A stretch of 64,000 nucleotides of DNA from Sphingobium herbicidovorans. GTDB taxonomy: Bacteria; Pseudomonadota; Alphaproteobacteria; Sphingomonadales; Sphingomonadaceae. The notes beneath the pieces are model-generated. The model saw only the letters and a list, made by a program, of their open reading frames with translations, made no database searches and was not told the DNA's origin. Within the stretch, counting starts at the first letter, position 1. Each line of letters begins with the position of its first letter. The stretch is from NCBI RefSeq assembly GCF_002080435.1, contig NZ_CP020538.1, forward strand, positions 2,475,501 through 2,539,500, read 5' to 3'. Made by a program: the position numbers and the translations under genes. Of the stretch, positions 27,107-36,361 are shown piece after piece.

Positions 27107-29411
27107 TTAGATCAGCGACATGCGGAAGTCGCTGTTCCTCTTCATCGAGAATCGCCATGAATGCGGCTTGCCTATAGGCCCGCACGCTCTCTTCGGGAAG
27201 GCGGCTTGCTGCGGGCAATGCGGAAATTACGATATCCAGCAGGCGCTCGACACCATGAAGGCGTCCCCACAAATAGTCATTCTCACGGTAGGCCCTGCTA
27301 AAGAATGCGCCGAAGTTATTGAATTCTATCCCCTTTAATGTCGCTTCCGCCCCGCCTGAGCGGATCGCGCTGCAATCCTCCGGCGAAATCCGGTCCACCT
27401 TCACCGGATCATATTCATCCATGGCGTGGCCCTGAAGCAACGGTAGGGTCGCGATGTCGTAAAAGGGAAAGCCGAGATAGGCGAGCAGCATGGTACGCCG
27501 CTCCGCCTTGGGCAGCCCGGCCAGCGCCTCCGCCAGCATCATGTCCGCCGTGCCGTCTCGCTCATCCAGGCCCCGTGCGTGCGCGATGGCGTCCAAAGCG
27601 GCTGCGGGATTGTTAGGCAACTCCTTGGCAGCCGACCGGATTGCGTCATTGTAGAAATCCGTGCCCTCGCATTCGGTATAATGGGCCAACGCCTCATATA
27701 TGGCGTCATGCATCTTCTGGACTGCGGAATCGCCTTCCTGCGATCCCACCTCCAGCGTATCGGCCAGCCGCCGCGCCAGGAAACGCAGCCGCCGTATACG
27801 AAAGGAAAGATCGTGGGTGCGAAAGAACAGCACCGGTGGCGAACCCGGCCCGACATCCTCAGTCAACCGATCCGCGCCGATCGCCCGGACATGCGACCAG
27901 AGCGCTTGCCGGTAATTTTCGCGCATCAAGGGGCTTTCCTCATCGCTCAGGCGAAAAAGCAGGTCGGCAAGGTCCTCGACAATGCCCGACAGTTTCAAAT
28001 GCCCATAAGCGGGAAAGGCGAAGCCCGCTGAATTGGCCGCGCGCTGCCGCGCCTTGGCCCGCCAGGCGAAAAGCCGCGCCGCGGTGGGGCGGTCCAGAAA
28101 CAGCATGCCGCCCATCGCGCTTTCGACTTCCGCCTCAATTCCCGGCCGCAGCGCGTTCAAAATGCGCACCACCCGGCGGATACGGGATGAATGCCGGTCG
28201 ATCGCGTCCAGATTGTCGCGGATTGGCTGTTCGCGCGGAATGTCGCTCAGGGCGCCGAATATGGTGCGGAAAAATCCCGGCAACGGGGCATTCTCTCCTG
28301 TCGCCTCCTCCTGCTGGTCGCCCTCGCGGTTCAGCCGGACGGATCGGTGGCCGGGCTTGGGATCGATATAGACGAACCGCCGGTCTACCTCGCGCCGCGC
28401 CGGCCGGTTGCGTAGCGCCCCGATCGCCTGGGCAAAGGGGGCGTTTGCCAGCACCGATCCATCGATCAGCACGGCGTCCTCCGCCGTCCCGCGCGCCGCA
28501 TGTCGTGGCAATGCATGCGCCAGGAACGCATCGCGCGTCGGCCAGGCGCGATGACGGCGTTTGAGCACCCTGTCCAGTTCGCGCACGGTGAACGGAGGGA
28601 ACGCGCCTGGAAAGCTCGCCGTCGCCCGCGCGGCAAAGACCAGTTCGGCCGGATCGGCAAAGACCCGCTGACCCCGGCCGCGTGCGCGAAAGCCGATCGA
28701 CAGGCGATGCTCTGTCTCCACAACCTGGGGCGGGCTGTTGAGATTGAGGCTTTGCGGATGCCCCTCGAAATCGGTGACCGTGACGAACAGGTCCAGCGGA
28801 TGTCCTTCCGGCAGCAATGGCGGCCCCCGTTCCGCCTTCTCCATGGCGTCGAACGCATCCAGGATCATCGCCGTGAATATCTCGCCGCCAAAGGGGGGCT
28901 CGAACCAGCGCGATCTGATGAAATTGGACAGCTTGTGCCGCACCTCCTCGCGCGTGTCCGGGGCGACCGTGCGCTCTACCGTATCGCCGGGATGCCGCGC
29001 CGCCATCCAGACGAGCGGGGTGGCCCAGAATTTGGTGATCCGCCGCGCTGGCCGGGCGTCAGGGTCCAGCAACTGCTCCACATCGGCATTTTCCAGCCAC
29101 AGGTCGGTCAGCGGCTCCAGTGACTGGCCGGTTTCTATGGCCTGGGCCAGGAATATGCCGTTGATGCCGCCCGCGCTCGCCCCGGCGATAATGTCGGGCA
29201 TTACCCGCAGACGAATACCGCTCGCCGCCTCAAGATCCTCCAGCAACTTGCGATATATGGCCTCGCTGCTGTTTCCGCTGCTCGCTCCATCATGGAAACC
29301 GCGACTTGCCCGTGCCAGTCGCCAGATCTCCTTGGTGATGCCGTGCATGTAGACGGCCAGGCTGATCCCCCCATAGCAGACCAGCGCAAGGCGCAGTTCG
29401 CGTTCCTTCAT
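27018..29411 (-). CDS. Large patatin-like phospholipase
   Basis: A 797-aa protein starting at ATG 29411 (MKERELRLALV). The patatin catalytic Ser is in the nucleophile elbow DIIAGASAGGINGIFLAQ (about residue 79), and the oxyanion glycine loop is LVCYGGISLAVYMHG. The dyad Asp is in AVLIDGSVLANAPF. The long C-terminal part is helical and unassigned. It corresponds to the DUF3376-type 'patatin-like protein' found in alphaproteobacteria and actinobacteria. Lipid acyl hydrolase activity is expected; substrate and location are unknown (no signal peptide). It follows the EEP hydrolase gene on the same strand. Confidence 0.88.
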   Translation of the reverse strand: MKERELRLALVCYGGISLAVYMHGITKEIWRLARASRGFHDGASSGNSSEAIYRKLLEDLEAASGIRLRVMPDIIAGASAGGINGIFLAQAIETGQSLEPLTDLWLENADVEQLLDPDARPARRITKFWATPLVWMAARHPGDTVERTVAPDTREEVRHKLSNFIRSRWFEPPFGGEIFTAMILDAFDAMEKAERGPPLLPEGHPLDLFVTVTDFEGHPQSLNLNSPPQVVETEHRLSIGFRARGRGQRVFADPAELVFAARATASFPGAFPPFTVRELDRVLKRRHRAWPTRDAFLAHALPRHAARGTAEDAVLIDGSVLANAPFAQAIGALRNRPARREVDRRFVYIDPKPGHRSVRLNREGDQQEEATGENAPLPGFFRTIFGALSDIPREQPIRDNLDAIDRHSSRIRRVVRILNALRPGIEAEVESAMGGMLFLDRPTAARLFAWRAKARQRAANSAGFAFPAYGHLKLSGIVEDLADLLFRLSDEESPLMRENYRQALWSHVRAIGADRLTEDVGPGSPPVLFFRTHDLSFRIRRLRFLARRLADTLEVGSQEGDSAVQKMHDAIYEALAHYTECEGTDFYNDAIRSAAKELPNNPAAALDAIAHARGLDERDGTADMMLAEALAGLPKAERRTMLLAYLGFPFYDIATLPLLQGHAMDEYDPVKVDRISPEDCSAIRSGGAEATLKGIEFNNFGAFFSRAYRENDYLWGRLHGVERLLDIVISALPAASRLPEESVRAYRQAAFMAILDEEEQRLPHVADLIAILREEIGGRTGGTVSIGDDADAGGGLP

Positions 29412-29427
29412 GTGGCGAGCATCCCCC

Positions 29428-30123
29428 TCATAGCTGGAGCTCCGCCCAGATCGGCAGATGGTCGGACGCCTTGCGCGCCGCCGCGCTGTCATGCGCCCCG
29501 CAATCCACCAGTTTCAGCTTCGCGCAGTGCATGATCCGGTCCAGTTGCGCCACCGGTCGCTGGGCATGGAAACTCCGTCCGCAAGGTGCGAAATCATAAT
29601 GGCGGGCGAAATCCGCCAGGCATCCGCGCCCCGCGCTCCATTCGTTCAGATCGCCCATCAGGACTGTCGGCATCGCGTCGCGCATCCCCGCCGCATGGAT
29701 GACCGCCGCCGCCTGCTTGCGCCGCCACAGACCCGAAAGGTCCAGATGCATGCCGAAAATCCGCACCTTTGCATTACCCAGCGTTATTTCCGCCATGATC
29801 GCGCCGCGTGGCTCCAGACAGGGCAGGTGCAATATATCATGCACGCCTATGTCGGCTTCCTTGCGCACCAGAATGGCGTTGCCGTGCCAGCCCATGGAAT
29901 CGGCCTGTACGTCGAGCGGCACCGGCTTATAGGGGCTGGCGGCCTCCAGCAGCCATGGGGGTATTGCCGCTGATCGAACGCCGAACCGCCGGTCAGCTTC
30001 CTGCAGGGCGATGATGTCGGCATCGACTTCTGATAGTACCTCCAGCACCCGCTCGGGACTTCGGCGGCGGTCGGTGCCAATGGCTTTGCGAATATTGTAG
30101 CTGGCAACGCGAATAGGCTTCAT
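29428..30123 (-). CDS. Endonuclease/exonuclease/phosphatase (EEP) family hydrolase
   Basis: A 231-aa protein starting at ATG 30123. The EEP fold motifs are in order: RVASYNIRKAIG, ADIIALQEAD (metal Glu), FGMHLDLS, VLMGDLNEWS (Asp/Asn pair) and KASDHLPIWAEL (catalytic His). The family includes nucleases and lipid phosphatases. It lies 16 bp upstream of the patatin-like phospholipase on the same strand, so a role in phospholipid breakdown is plausible, but sequence alone cannot choose. No signal peptide. Confidence 0.88.
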   Translation of the reverse strand: MKPIRVASYNIRKAIGTDRRRSPERVLEVLSEVDADIIALQEADRRFGVRSAAIPPWLLEAASPYKPVPLDVQADSMGWHGNAILVRKEADIGVHDILHLPCLEPRGAIMAEITLGNAKVRIFGMHLDLSGLWRRKQAAAVIHAAGMRDAMPTVLMGDLNEWSAGRGCLADFARHYDFAPCGRSFHAQRPVAQLDRIMHCAKLKLVDCGAHDSAAARKASDHLPIWAELQL

Positions 30124-30332
30124 GGTGAAACAATGCGCCACATTGCGATGAGTTTCCAGCGCTCTCCCGCAACCGCTGCAACTTATGTCTGGTTGGGATC
30201 GGGCTGTTTCCGGGTCGTCGCATCCTGTTCTTTGTTCTTGAAACGTTCGCATCATGCCGCCATACCGGCATACTCCGGCTGACGGAAAGTCGAGACGCCT
30301 CGTTCCCGGGCGGAAGATGAAAAGAGTTTTGG

Positions 30333-31699
30333 ATGGCAAAGGCAAAACGCAAATTCGTCTGCCAGCAATGCGGCACGCTTTCCTCTCGCTGGCAGGGCCA
30401 GTGCGATGATTGCGGCGAATGGAACAGCATTATCGAAGAAGCGGGGGAGACGATCTTCTCGGCCCGGCATGACCTGCAAAGCGGCGGGCGCGCACTGACT
30501 CTCGTCGGCCTGGATACCCAGGTCGAACTGCCGCCGCGCACCAGCACCGGCATTGCCGAGTTCGACCGGGCGTTGGGCGGGGGATCGTTCCCGGTTCGGC
30601 GACCTTGATCGGCGGCGATCCCGGCATCGGCAAATCCACCCTGTTGCTTCAGGCCGCCGCCCGGATCGCTGCGCGGGGTCTTTCCGTCGCTTATATCAGT
30701 GGCGAGGAAGCCGCCGATCAGGTCCGTCTCCGCGCCCAGCGCCTGGGTCTCGGCTCCGCGCCTGTCCAACTTGCCAGCGCCACGTCCGTCCGCGACATAT
30801 TGACCACATTGGGGGAGGGGGATCCGCCCGCGCTGCTCGTCATCGACTCTATCCAGACGATGCACAGCGACCTGATCGAGGGTGCGCCGGGCACCGTCAG
30901 TCAGGTCCGCGCCTCGTCGCAGGAACTGATCCGCTTCGCCAAGCAACGGGGCACCGCCGTCATCCTGGTCGGTCATGTGACCAAGGACGGCAGCATTGCC
31001 GGGCCTCGCGTGCTCGAACATATGGTCGATACGGTGCTCAGCTTCGAAGGGGAGCGTAGCCACCAGTATCGCATCCTGCGCGCCAGCAAGAACCGCTTTG
31101 GTGGCACCGACGAAATCGGCGTTTTCGCGATGGTGGCAGAGGGCCTGGAGGAAGTCGCCAACCCCTCCGCGCTGTTCCTGACGCATCGTGACGAGAATGT
31201 GACCGGCGCAACGGTTTTCCCGGCGCTTGAAGGCACGCGCCCGGTTCTCGTCGAGATACAGGCGCTCGTCGTTCGCCTGTCCAGTGGGGCCACCCCGCGC
31301 AGAGCCGTGGTCGGTTGGGACAGCGGCCGCCTCGCCATGGTCCTTGCCGTGCTGGAGGCGCGCTGCGGGCTCAGCTTCTCGACCTGCGAAGTTTATCTGA
31401 ACGTCGCGGGCGGCTATCGTCTGTCCGATCCCGCCGCCGATCTTGCCGTCGCCGCCGCCCTCATCTCGGCGCTTGCCGAACGCCCCGTGCCCGCTGACCT
31501 TGTTCTCTTCGGCGAAATTGCCCTGTCGGGGGAAATTCGACCTGTCGCGCATGCTCCGCTGCGTCTGCGGGAATCCGCGAAGCTGGGCTTCGAACGCGCA
31601 TATGTCCCCGCAGCGGTCGCTGATGGGGTGCAGGGGATCGCCATCAGCGGCTATCGCGGATTAAGCCAGCTGGTTGACCAGATGCTCGGGCGCGGATAG
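30333..31699 (+). pseudogene. radA: radA, DNA repair protein RadA, with a single-base frameshift
   Basis: Two reading frames together give complete RadA/Sms. Frame one (30333-30608) carries the zinc finger CQQCGTLSSRWQGQCDDCG and reaches ALGGG. Frame two (from about 30587) carries VPGSATLIGGDPGIGKST (Walker A), the RadA KNRFG motif and the Lon-like C-terminal domain ending at 31699. The usual text is ALGGGxVPGS; here the codon before V has only two bases (T30585 C30586), so one base is missing. Without it frame one stops at 30608. Either a true inactivating mutation or a sequencing/assembly error; everything else looks intact. RadA is a branch-migration helicase-like ATPase in recombinational repair. 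Confidence 0.9.
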
Positions 31700-31709
31700 C
31701 CCGGCGTCC

Positions 31710-32219
31710 ATGAACGCCGTCGATATTCTCGTCCTGCTCGCCATCGGCGGCTGCGCCGTCCTGGGCCTGCTGAATGGTTTCGTATCCGAAACATTATCGC
31801 TGATCGCCTGGGTGCTCGGCATCTTCGCCATCCGCCTTTTCCACAGCTCCGCCACCGAACTGCTCACCCCCTTTGTAGGAACGGATAGCGGCGCTGCAAT
31901 TCTTGCATTCATTTTTGTTTTCGGCATCACCTTCGGCGCAGGAAAACTCCTCGCCCACGCGATCGGCCGCCGCACGCGCCAGTCCGTACTCGGCCCTGTC
32001 GATCGAGTCCTCGGCGGTGGATTCGGCGCGGTCAAGGGACTGATCGGCGCGACGCTCGTCTTCCTCGCGCTCAGCTTGGTCTACGACACTCTCTATGGCA
32101 GCGCGGCCCGCCGCCCGGACTGGCTCTCCGACGCTCGCACCTATCCCCTGCTTAACGCGAGCGGTCAGGCGATCAGCGAATTCGTCGCCGAACGCCGCGC
32201 CCGGAAACCCATCGACTAG
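31710..32219 (+). CDS. cvpA: CvpA family membrane protein
   Basis: A 169-aa inner-membrane protein starting at ATG 31710, 10 bp after radA. Four helices are visible (DILVLLAIGGCAVLGLLNGF, LIAWVLGIFAIRLF, AILAFIFVFGITFGAG and GLIGATLVFLALSLVY) with the family's RxVLGPVDRVLGGGFGAVKG loop. CvpA proteins are linked to colicin V production and envelope stress. Downstream of radA as in other sphingomonads, probably the same transcript. Confidence 0.9.
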   Translation: MNAVDILVLLAIGGCAVLGLLNGFVSETLSLIAWVLGIFAIRLFHSSATELLTPFVGTDSGAAILAFIFVFGITFGAGKLLAHAIGRRTRQSVLGPVDRVLGGGFGAVKGLIGATLVFLALSLVYDTLYGSAARRPDWLSDARTYPLLNASGQAISEFVAERRARKPID

Positions 32220-32220
32220 G

Positions 32221-33135
32221 CTACAGCCATCCTTTTGCCCGATAGGCTTCCACCGTCGCTTTCAGCCCGTCCTCAGTTGGGACTTTCGGCGTCCACAGCC
32301 TCTTTGGCGGCTGCTTTCGCTTGGTCACCACCCAATCGGGATGGCAGAAATAGTTGACGCGATCCTGGGTCAATTTCGCGCCCTTGCCACGCAGCATCCT
32401 GTCCAGCCGCGCGCCTAGGCTCAGCGCCCAATTTGGAGTGGCGAAGGTCTTGACGGGGCGACCCATCGCCAGGCCGACCGCCTGACCGAACTCCAGATGG
32501 TCCCACCCGCCGGGCGTGCCATCATCAACTTCGTAGCAATGAGCCAGGCTAATTTCCTTCTCGCCCGCAAGCACCAGCAGCAGCCGCGCCAGATCGCTCA
32601 CCTCAATCAGTGAAAGCCGTCCCGCCGGGGGCAGCAGCATGATGCCGCGCTTGGCCATTCGGAAAAGCTCCAGCATTTCGCGATCGCCGGGCCCGTAAAT
32701 TGCCGGCGGCCTTACGATCGTCCAATCCAGTCCACTCGCTTTTACATGCCGCTCGGCCAAACCCTTGGACCATCCATAATCGGACAGTTTGGGCTCGCGT
32801 GCCGCCAGCGAAGACACATGAATGAGCCTTCGCACGCCGCGCTGCCGCATGGCGTCGATCACCGCCATCGTGCCGCGAGCATTTCCTGCTTCGAAGCCAT
32901 CGCGGTCCGCTGCGTTCACGGTCCCAGCGATGTGGATCACGACGTCGGCATCTCGCACCAGCGTATTCAACGCCGCGCGATTCTCAAGTGAGCCCGGCAC
33001 CCATTTCAACCGTCCACGCGGCGGTTGCGCCTTGCGTGTGATCGCGGTCACATGATGGCCTGCTTCCAACGCCTGATTAAGTGTCTCAGCGCCGACGAAT
33101 CCCGTCGCGCCGGTCATTGCAATGCGGAGTTTCAT
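32221..33135 (-). CDS. NAD(P)-dependent epimerase/dehydratase-like SDR
   Basis: A 304-aa extended/atypical SDR. The Rossmann dinucleotide motif is MTGATGFVGAETL, and the catalytic Tyr-Lys pair is in DYGWSKGLAERHV, after HVSSLAAREP. It resembles the complex I NDUFA9-like/isoflavone-reductase group of sugar-nucleotide epimerase-like proteins. The substrate is unknown. It lies 6 bp downstream of proB on the same strand. Confidence 0.85.
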   Translation of the reverse strand: MKLRIAMTGATGFVGAETLNQALEAGHHVTAITRKAQPPRGRLKWVPGSLENRAALNTLVRDADVVIHIAGTVNAADRDGFEAGNARGTMAVIDAMRQRGVRRLIHVSSLAAREPKLSDYGWSKGLAERHVKASGLDWTIVRPPAIYGPGDREMLELFRMAKRGIMLLPPAGRLSLIEVSDLARLLLVLAGEKEISLAHCYEVDDGTPGGWDHLEFGQAVGLAMGRPVKTFATPNWALSLGARLDRMLRGKGAKLTQDRVNYFCHPDWVVTKRKQPPKRLWTPKVPTEDGLKATVEAYRAKGWL

Positions 33136-33141
33136 AGAATG

Positions 33142-34272
33142 TCAGACCATCGCCATATGATCGCGATGGACCAGCACGGAACGGGGCAAATGACCCAGCA
33201 ATGTGGCGATATCCTCGCTGCGCTTGCCTGCAACCAGCGCGGCTTCCTCGCTGTCATATTCGCTTAGACCGCGTGCGATAACTTGCCCTTCGGGCCCGAC
33301 GATATCGACGACATCGCCACGCGCAAAGGTGCCTTCAATCCTGGCTACCCCCGCAGGCAGCAGGCTGTTGCCGCGTCCCAGCGCTTGTTCCGCGCCCGCA
33401 TCGACGACGATCCGTCCGCGTACCGTCAGCCGACCAGCGAGCCACCCCTTGCGTGCCCGTTTTGCAGGCGCCGCCAGGAAGATCGATCCTCGTCCGCCGT
33501 TGCTCCAGTGGGATAGGGGACTGTCCACCTTCCCGGAAATGATCGCCAGATGCGCGCCCGCGCCGGTCGCTATGCGCGCCGCCTCGATCTTGGACGTCAT
33601 GCCGCCCGATCCCATGCCGGACGCAGAGCCGCTGTCGGCCATTGCCGTGATCCGCGCTTCGATGCGCTCAATTGTCTCTATCAACATGGCGCTCGCATCG
33701 ACATGCGGGTTCGCGGTGTAAAGCCCATCGACGTCCGAAAGGAGTACGACCGCGTCGGCCCGTGCAGCCTGTCCGATACGCGCCGCCAGCCGGTCATTAT
33801 CGCCAAAGCGAATCTCAGCCGTGGCCACGCTGTCATTCTCATTTACCACTGGCACGACGTCCAACGCCATCAGGCGCTCCAGGGTCGCGGAAGCATTAAG
33901 GTAACGGCGCCGGTGTTCAAGATCGTCCAGCGTCACCAGCATCTGCGCCGCCGTTATACCTTTTTCCTGCAGCAGGCGTGCCCAGCATTGCGACAATGCG
34001 ATCTGCCCGGTGGCGGCCGCTGCCTGCGCATCCTCCAGGCTGCCGCGTCCGCCCTTTGGCAGCTTCAGCCTTCGAGCGCCCAGCGCGATTGCGCCGGAAG
34101 ACACGATGATGATCTGTTGCCCGGCGATCTTTCGAGCGGCGATGTCTTCGATCAGCGTGCGCAGCCATGCTTCCCGCACCTCACCAGTCGGATCGACAAG
34201 CAAGGCTGACCCGATCTTGACGACGAGACGACGGATTTGGGAAGGGGGGAAACCGGAAAGGGGAGAGGTCAC
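33142..34272 (-). CDS. proB: Glutamate 5-kinase
   Basis: Phosphorylates glutamate in the first step of proline synthesis. 376 aa, comprising an amino-acid kinase domain (VVKIGSALLVDPTGEV at the start, IIVSSGAIALGARRL, VPVVNENDSVATAEIRFGDND, and GSGGMTSKIEAARIA) and a C-terminal PUA domain from about residue 285 (RGRIVVDAGAEQALGRGNSLLP). Downstream of obgE on the same strand, the conserved alphaproteobacterial order. A feedback-sensitive type is expected for a PUA-bearing enzyme. Confidence 0.96.
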   Translation of the reverse strand: MTSPLSGFPPSQIRRLVVKIGSALLVDPTGEVREAWLRTLIEDIAARKIAGQQIIIVSSGAIALGARRLKLPKGGRGSLEDAQAAAATGQIALSQCWARLLQEKGITAAQMLVTLDDLEHRRRYLNASATLERLMALDVVPVVNENDSVATAEIRFGDNDRLAARIGQAARADAVVLLSDVDGLYTANPHVDASAMLIETIERIEARITAMADSGSASGMGSGGMTSKIEAARIATGAGAHLAIISGKVDSPLSHWSNGGRGSIFLAAPAKRARKGWLAGRLTVRGRIVVDAGAEQALGRGNSLLPAGVARIEGTFARGDVVDIVGPEGQVIARGLSEYDSEEAALVAGKRSEDIATLLGHLPRSVLVHRDHMAMV

Positions 34273-34365
34273 AGATCTAATTTCCGTCCGCCTGGACCGT
34301 GATCGAGAGATGCCTAAAACTCGATTGCCGGTTCTGGTTCAACTCAAGGGCGCTGCCGTGAGTGG

Positions 34366-35463
34366 TCAGATTGGCGACCATTGTGCGTCACCTGCATCAT
34401 CGGCCTTATCCTCTGCTTCTGTCTTTGATTCCGCCAATAAGGGCAAAACGGCATCCAACAATCGGGGCACGCCTTCGCCCGTGGCGCCGGAGACGATGAA
34501 GAGATCCTTGACCCCTGCTTCCTCGCGAAGCTGGGCAGCGATGTCCTCCATCAGTTCCTGTCCGAGCAAATCACCCTTGTTAAGGGCCACGATCTGCGGC
34601 TTGTCCTCCAGTCCCTCGCCATAAGCGGCGAGTTCATCCTGCACGATCCGAAATTGTTCGACGGGATCGTCGCCGGTCGCATCGACAAGATGCAGCAGGA
34701 CGCGGCAACGCTCGATATGACCGAGGAACCTGTCCCCGATCCCGGCGCCCTCGGCCGCTCCAGCGATGAGGCCGGGAATGTCCGCAAGAACGAATTCCCT
34801 ATCACGATGCAGGACGACGCCAAGCTGCGGCTTGGTCGTAGTGAAAGCATATGCCCCGACCTTCGCCTTGGTATTGGTCACCTGGTTGATAAAGGTCGAT
34901 TTGCCTGCATTGGGCATGCCGACCAGCCCAACGTCCGCCAGGAGCTTCAGTCGCAGCCAGACCCACATTTCCTGGCCCGGCCAGCCCGTGCCGTGCTGAC
35001 GCGGCGCGCGGTTCGTGCTGGTCTTATAAGAAAGGTTGCCCCGTCCGCCATCGCCGCCGCGCAGCAGAACCAGACGCTGGCCGACTTCCGTGAAGTCGGC
35101 CAGCAATTCCTGCTCTTCGTATTCGGGATAGCCGTCCTCATCCTCTGTCCCATCGACAGGTTGAGGATCGGACAGAATTTGGGTTCCCACAGGCACCTTG
35201 ATGACAAGGTCGTTGCCCCCCGCGCCATAGCGATTCTTGCCCGCGCCGGGCATGCCTCTTTGCGCCTTGAAATGTTGAGTATAGCGAAAATCGATGAGCG
35301 TGTTCAGTCCAGCAACGGCTTCGAAGATGATATCGCCGCCCTTGCCACCATTACCGCCATCGGGGCCGCCATATTCGACATATTTTTCCCGCCGGAAACT
35401 GACCGCGCCGGGGCCGCCCCAACCGGATTTGATGTATATCTTTGCCTGATCCAGAAAATGCAT
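34366..35463 (-). CDS. obgE: GTPase ObgE/CgtA
   Basis: Essential ribosome-assembly and stress GTPase, 365 aa. The N-terminal Obg fold is Gly-rich (SGWGGPGAVSFRREKYVEYG, GGNGGKGGDIIF, 1-158). The G domain has G1 GMPNAGKSTF, G3 LADIPGLIAGAAEGAG, G4 NKGD and G5 SGATGEG. The C-terminal extension is short and acidic (KTEAEDKADDAGD). It lies in the segment that normally follows rplU-rpmA; here an inserted element separates them. Confidence 0.97.
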   Translation of the reverse strand: MHFLDQAKIYIKSGWGGPGAVSFRREKYVEYGGPDGGNGGKGGDIIFEAVAGLNTLIDFRYTQHFKAQRGMPGAGKNRYGAGGNDLVIKVPVGTQILSDPQPVDGTEDEDGYPEYEEQELLADFTEVGQRLVLLRGGDGGRGNLSYKTSTNRAPRQHGTGWPGQEMWVWLRLKLLADVGLVGMPNAGKSTFINQVTNTKAKVGAYAFTTTKPQLGVVLHRDREFVLADIPGLIAGAAEGAGIGDRFLGHIERCRVLLHLVDATGDDPVEQFRIVQDELAAYGEGLEDKPQIVALNKGDLLGQELMEDIAAQLREEAGVKDLFIVSGATGEGVPRLLDAVLPLLAESKTEAEDKADDAGDAQWSPI

Positions 35464-35571
35464 GGCTGGCCCATAGCCGCTTATGCTGCGGAATTAAACC
35501 TCGCCGTCACCGGTGTCATCCAAACACATGATGGAAGTATGGGGACGGACGATGCCGCCCCCACCTGTCAT

Positions 35572-36147
35572 TCATGCCGCCATGGCTGGCATGGCATCAT
35601 CATAAAGGTCCATGGCTGGATCGATGTTCGCTCGTCCAGCAATGCCCTCTTCGAAAACCAGGCATTCGGCCGCCGCGCCGCGCGCAGGACTGTACCGCCG
35701 CTCAACGCGCCCGGTATAGCGGAAACCAAGCTTGCGCAGGACGTTGCCCGACGCCGGATTGTCGGCGAAGTGCGATGCCCGGATGCCGGTGATGCCAGCC
35801 GCGCGCGCCATCCGGAGCGCCGCGCCAGCTGCCTCCGTCGCAAAGCCCAGGCCCCAATAGGGGCGCGCGATCCAGTATCCGATTTCCGGTGTGTCATCTT
35901 CGGCAAGGTGCAGCCCACAGCCGCCGACGAGCCGCGGTGCGCCGCGGGTGCGGGAAAAGACCAGCAGGCGCGGCATGCGCGAATCGTGCGGCAGCCCGAG
36001 GAAGGCTCGGGCGTCGTCCACATTGTATGGGGCGGGCGCGCGAGTGAGGTTGCGGAGGATCGCCGGCTCGCCGATTGCCTCGGTCAGCGCGGGTGCATCT
36101 TCCATCCAGCCGGGCCTAAGGAGCAGGCGGGGGGTACGGGCGAACAT
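35572..36147 (-). CDS. GNAT family N-acetyltransferase
   Basis: A 191-aa GNAT protein of the RimJ/RimL-like type. It begins RTPRLLLRPGWMEDAPALTEAI, has GGCGLHLAEDDTPEIGYWI and the acetyl-CoA loop ARPYWGLGFATEAAGAAL (Q/R-x-x-G-x-A analogue WGLGFA), then NPASGNVLRKLGF. The acceptor substrate is unknown. Its place between rpmA and obgE is the usual one in sphingomonads (from memory). The inserted element ends about 210 bp upstream of its start. Confidence 0.88.
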   Translation of the reverse strand: MFARTPRLLLRPGWMEDAPALTEAIGEPAILRNLTRAPAPYNVDDARAFLGLPHDSRMPRLLVFSRTRGAPRLVGGCGLHLAEDDTPEIGYWIARPYWGLGFATEAAGAALRMARAAGITGIRASHFADNPASGNVLRKLGFRYTGRVERRYSPARGAAAECLVFEEGIAGRANIDPAMDLYDDAMPAMAA

Positions 36148-36295
36148 TTAAACTCTCCTCCTATCGCTGCGCCAATGGCCGCAAAAAGTTACGGCTTGAC
36201 GACTATTCCTTTGGCTGAACCCCGCGCGCACGACGCGCGAGAATGCGAAGGGTTCCAAAGGCTTGAGGGAAATGAGGGGGAGACGCCCTGGAAAA

Positions 36296-36331
36296 TATAA
36301 AAAGGGGCGCTCCCGGTTGGGGCGCCCCTTT
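36296..36331 (-). terminator. Rho-independent terminator, probably the original rpmA terminator
   Basis: GGGGCGC (36304-36310) pairs with GCGCCCC (36322-36328). On the minus strand the hairpin is followed by TTTTTA, so it is oriented leftwards. No gene on the minus strand now reads into it, because guaA runs the other way. It fits the terminator downstream of rpmA, left behind when the element at 36361-44710 was inserted. The rest of the 36148-36360 gap has no gene. Confidence 0.65.
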
Positions 36332-36355
36332 GTTTCCCTCGAATATTGGCGGTGA

Positions 36356-36360
36356 CTAAA
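36356..36360. repeat. Left copy of 5-bp target-site duplication (CTAAA)
   Basis: CTAAA directly before the first guaA-derived base (G36361). The same five bases occur at 44711-44715, just outside the IS1380-family end. ISEcp1, also IS1380 family, is known to make 5-bp duplications. Confidence 0.65.
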
Positions 36361-36361
36361 G

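Noticed and set aside
30333..31699. Two separate proteins (short zinc-finger protein plus RecA-like protein)
   Set aside because: Together they make one colinear RadA with one missing base; two real genes are much less likely.
34654..36300. 548-codon plus-strand frame over obgE and the GNAT gene
   Set aside because: Antisense to two solid genes; no motif.
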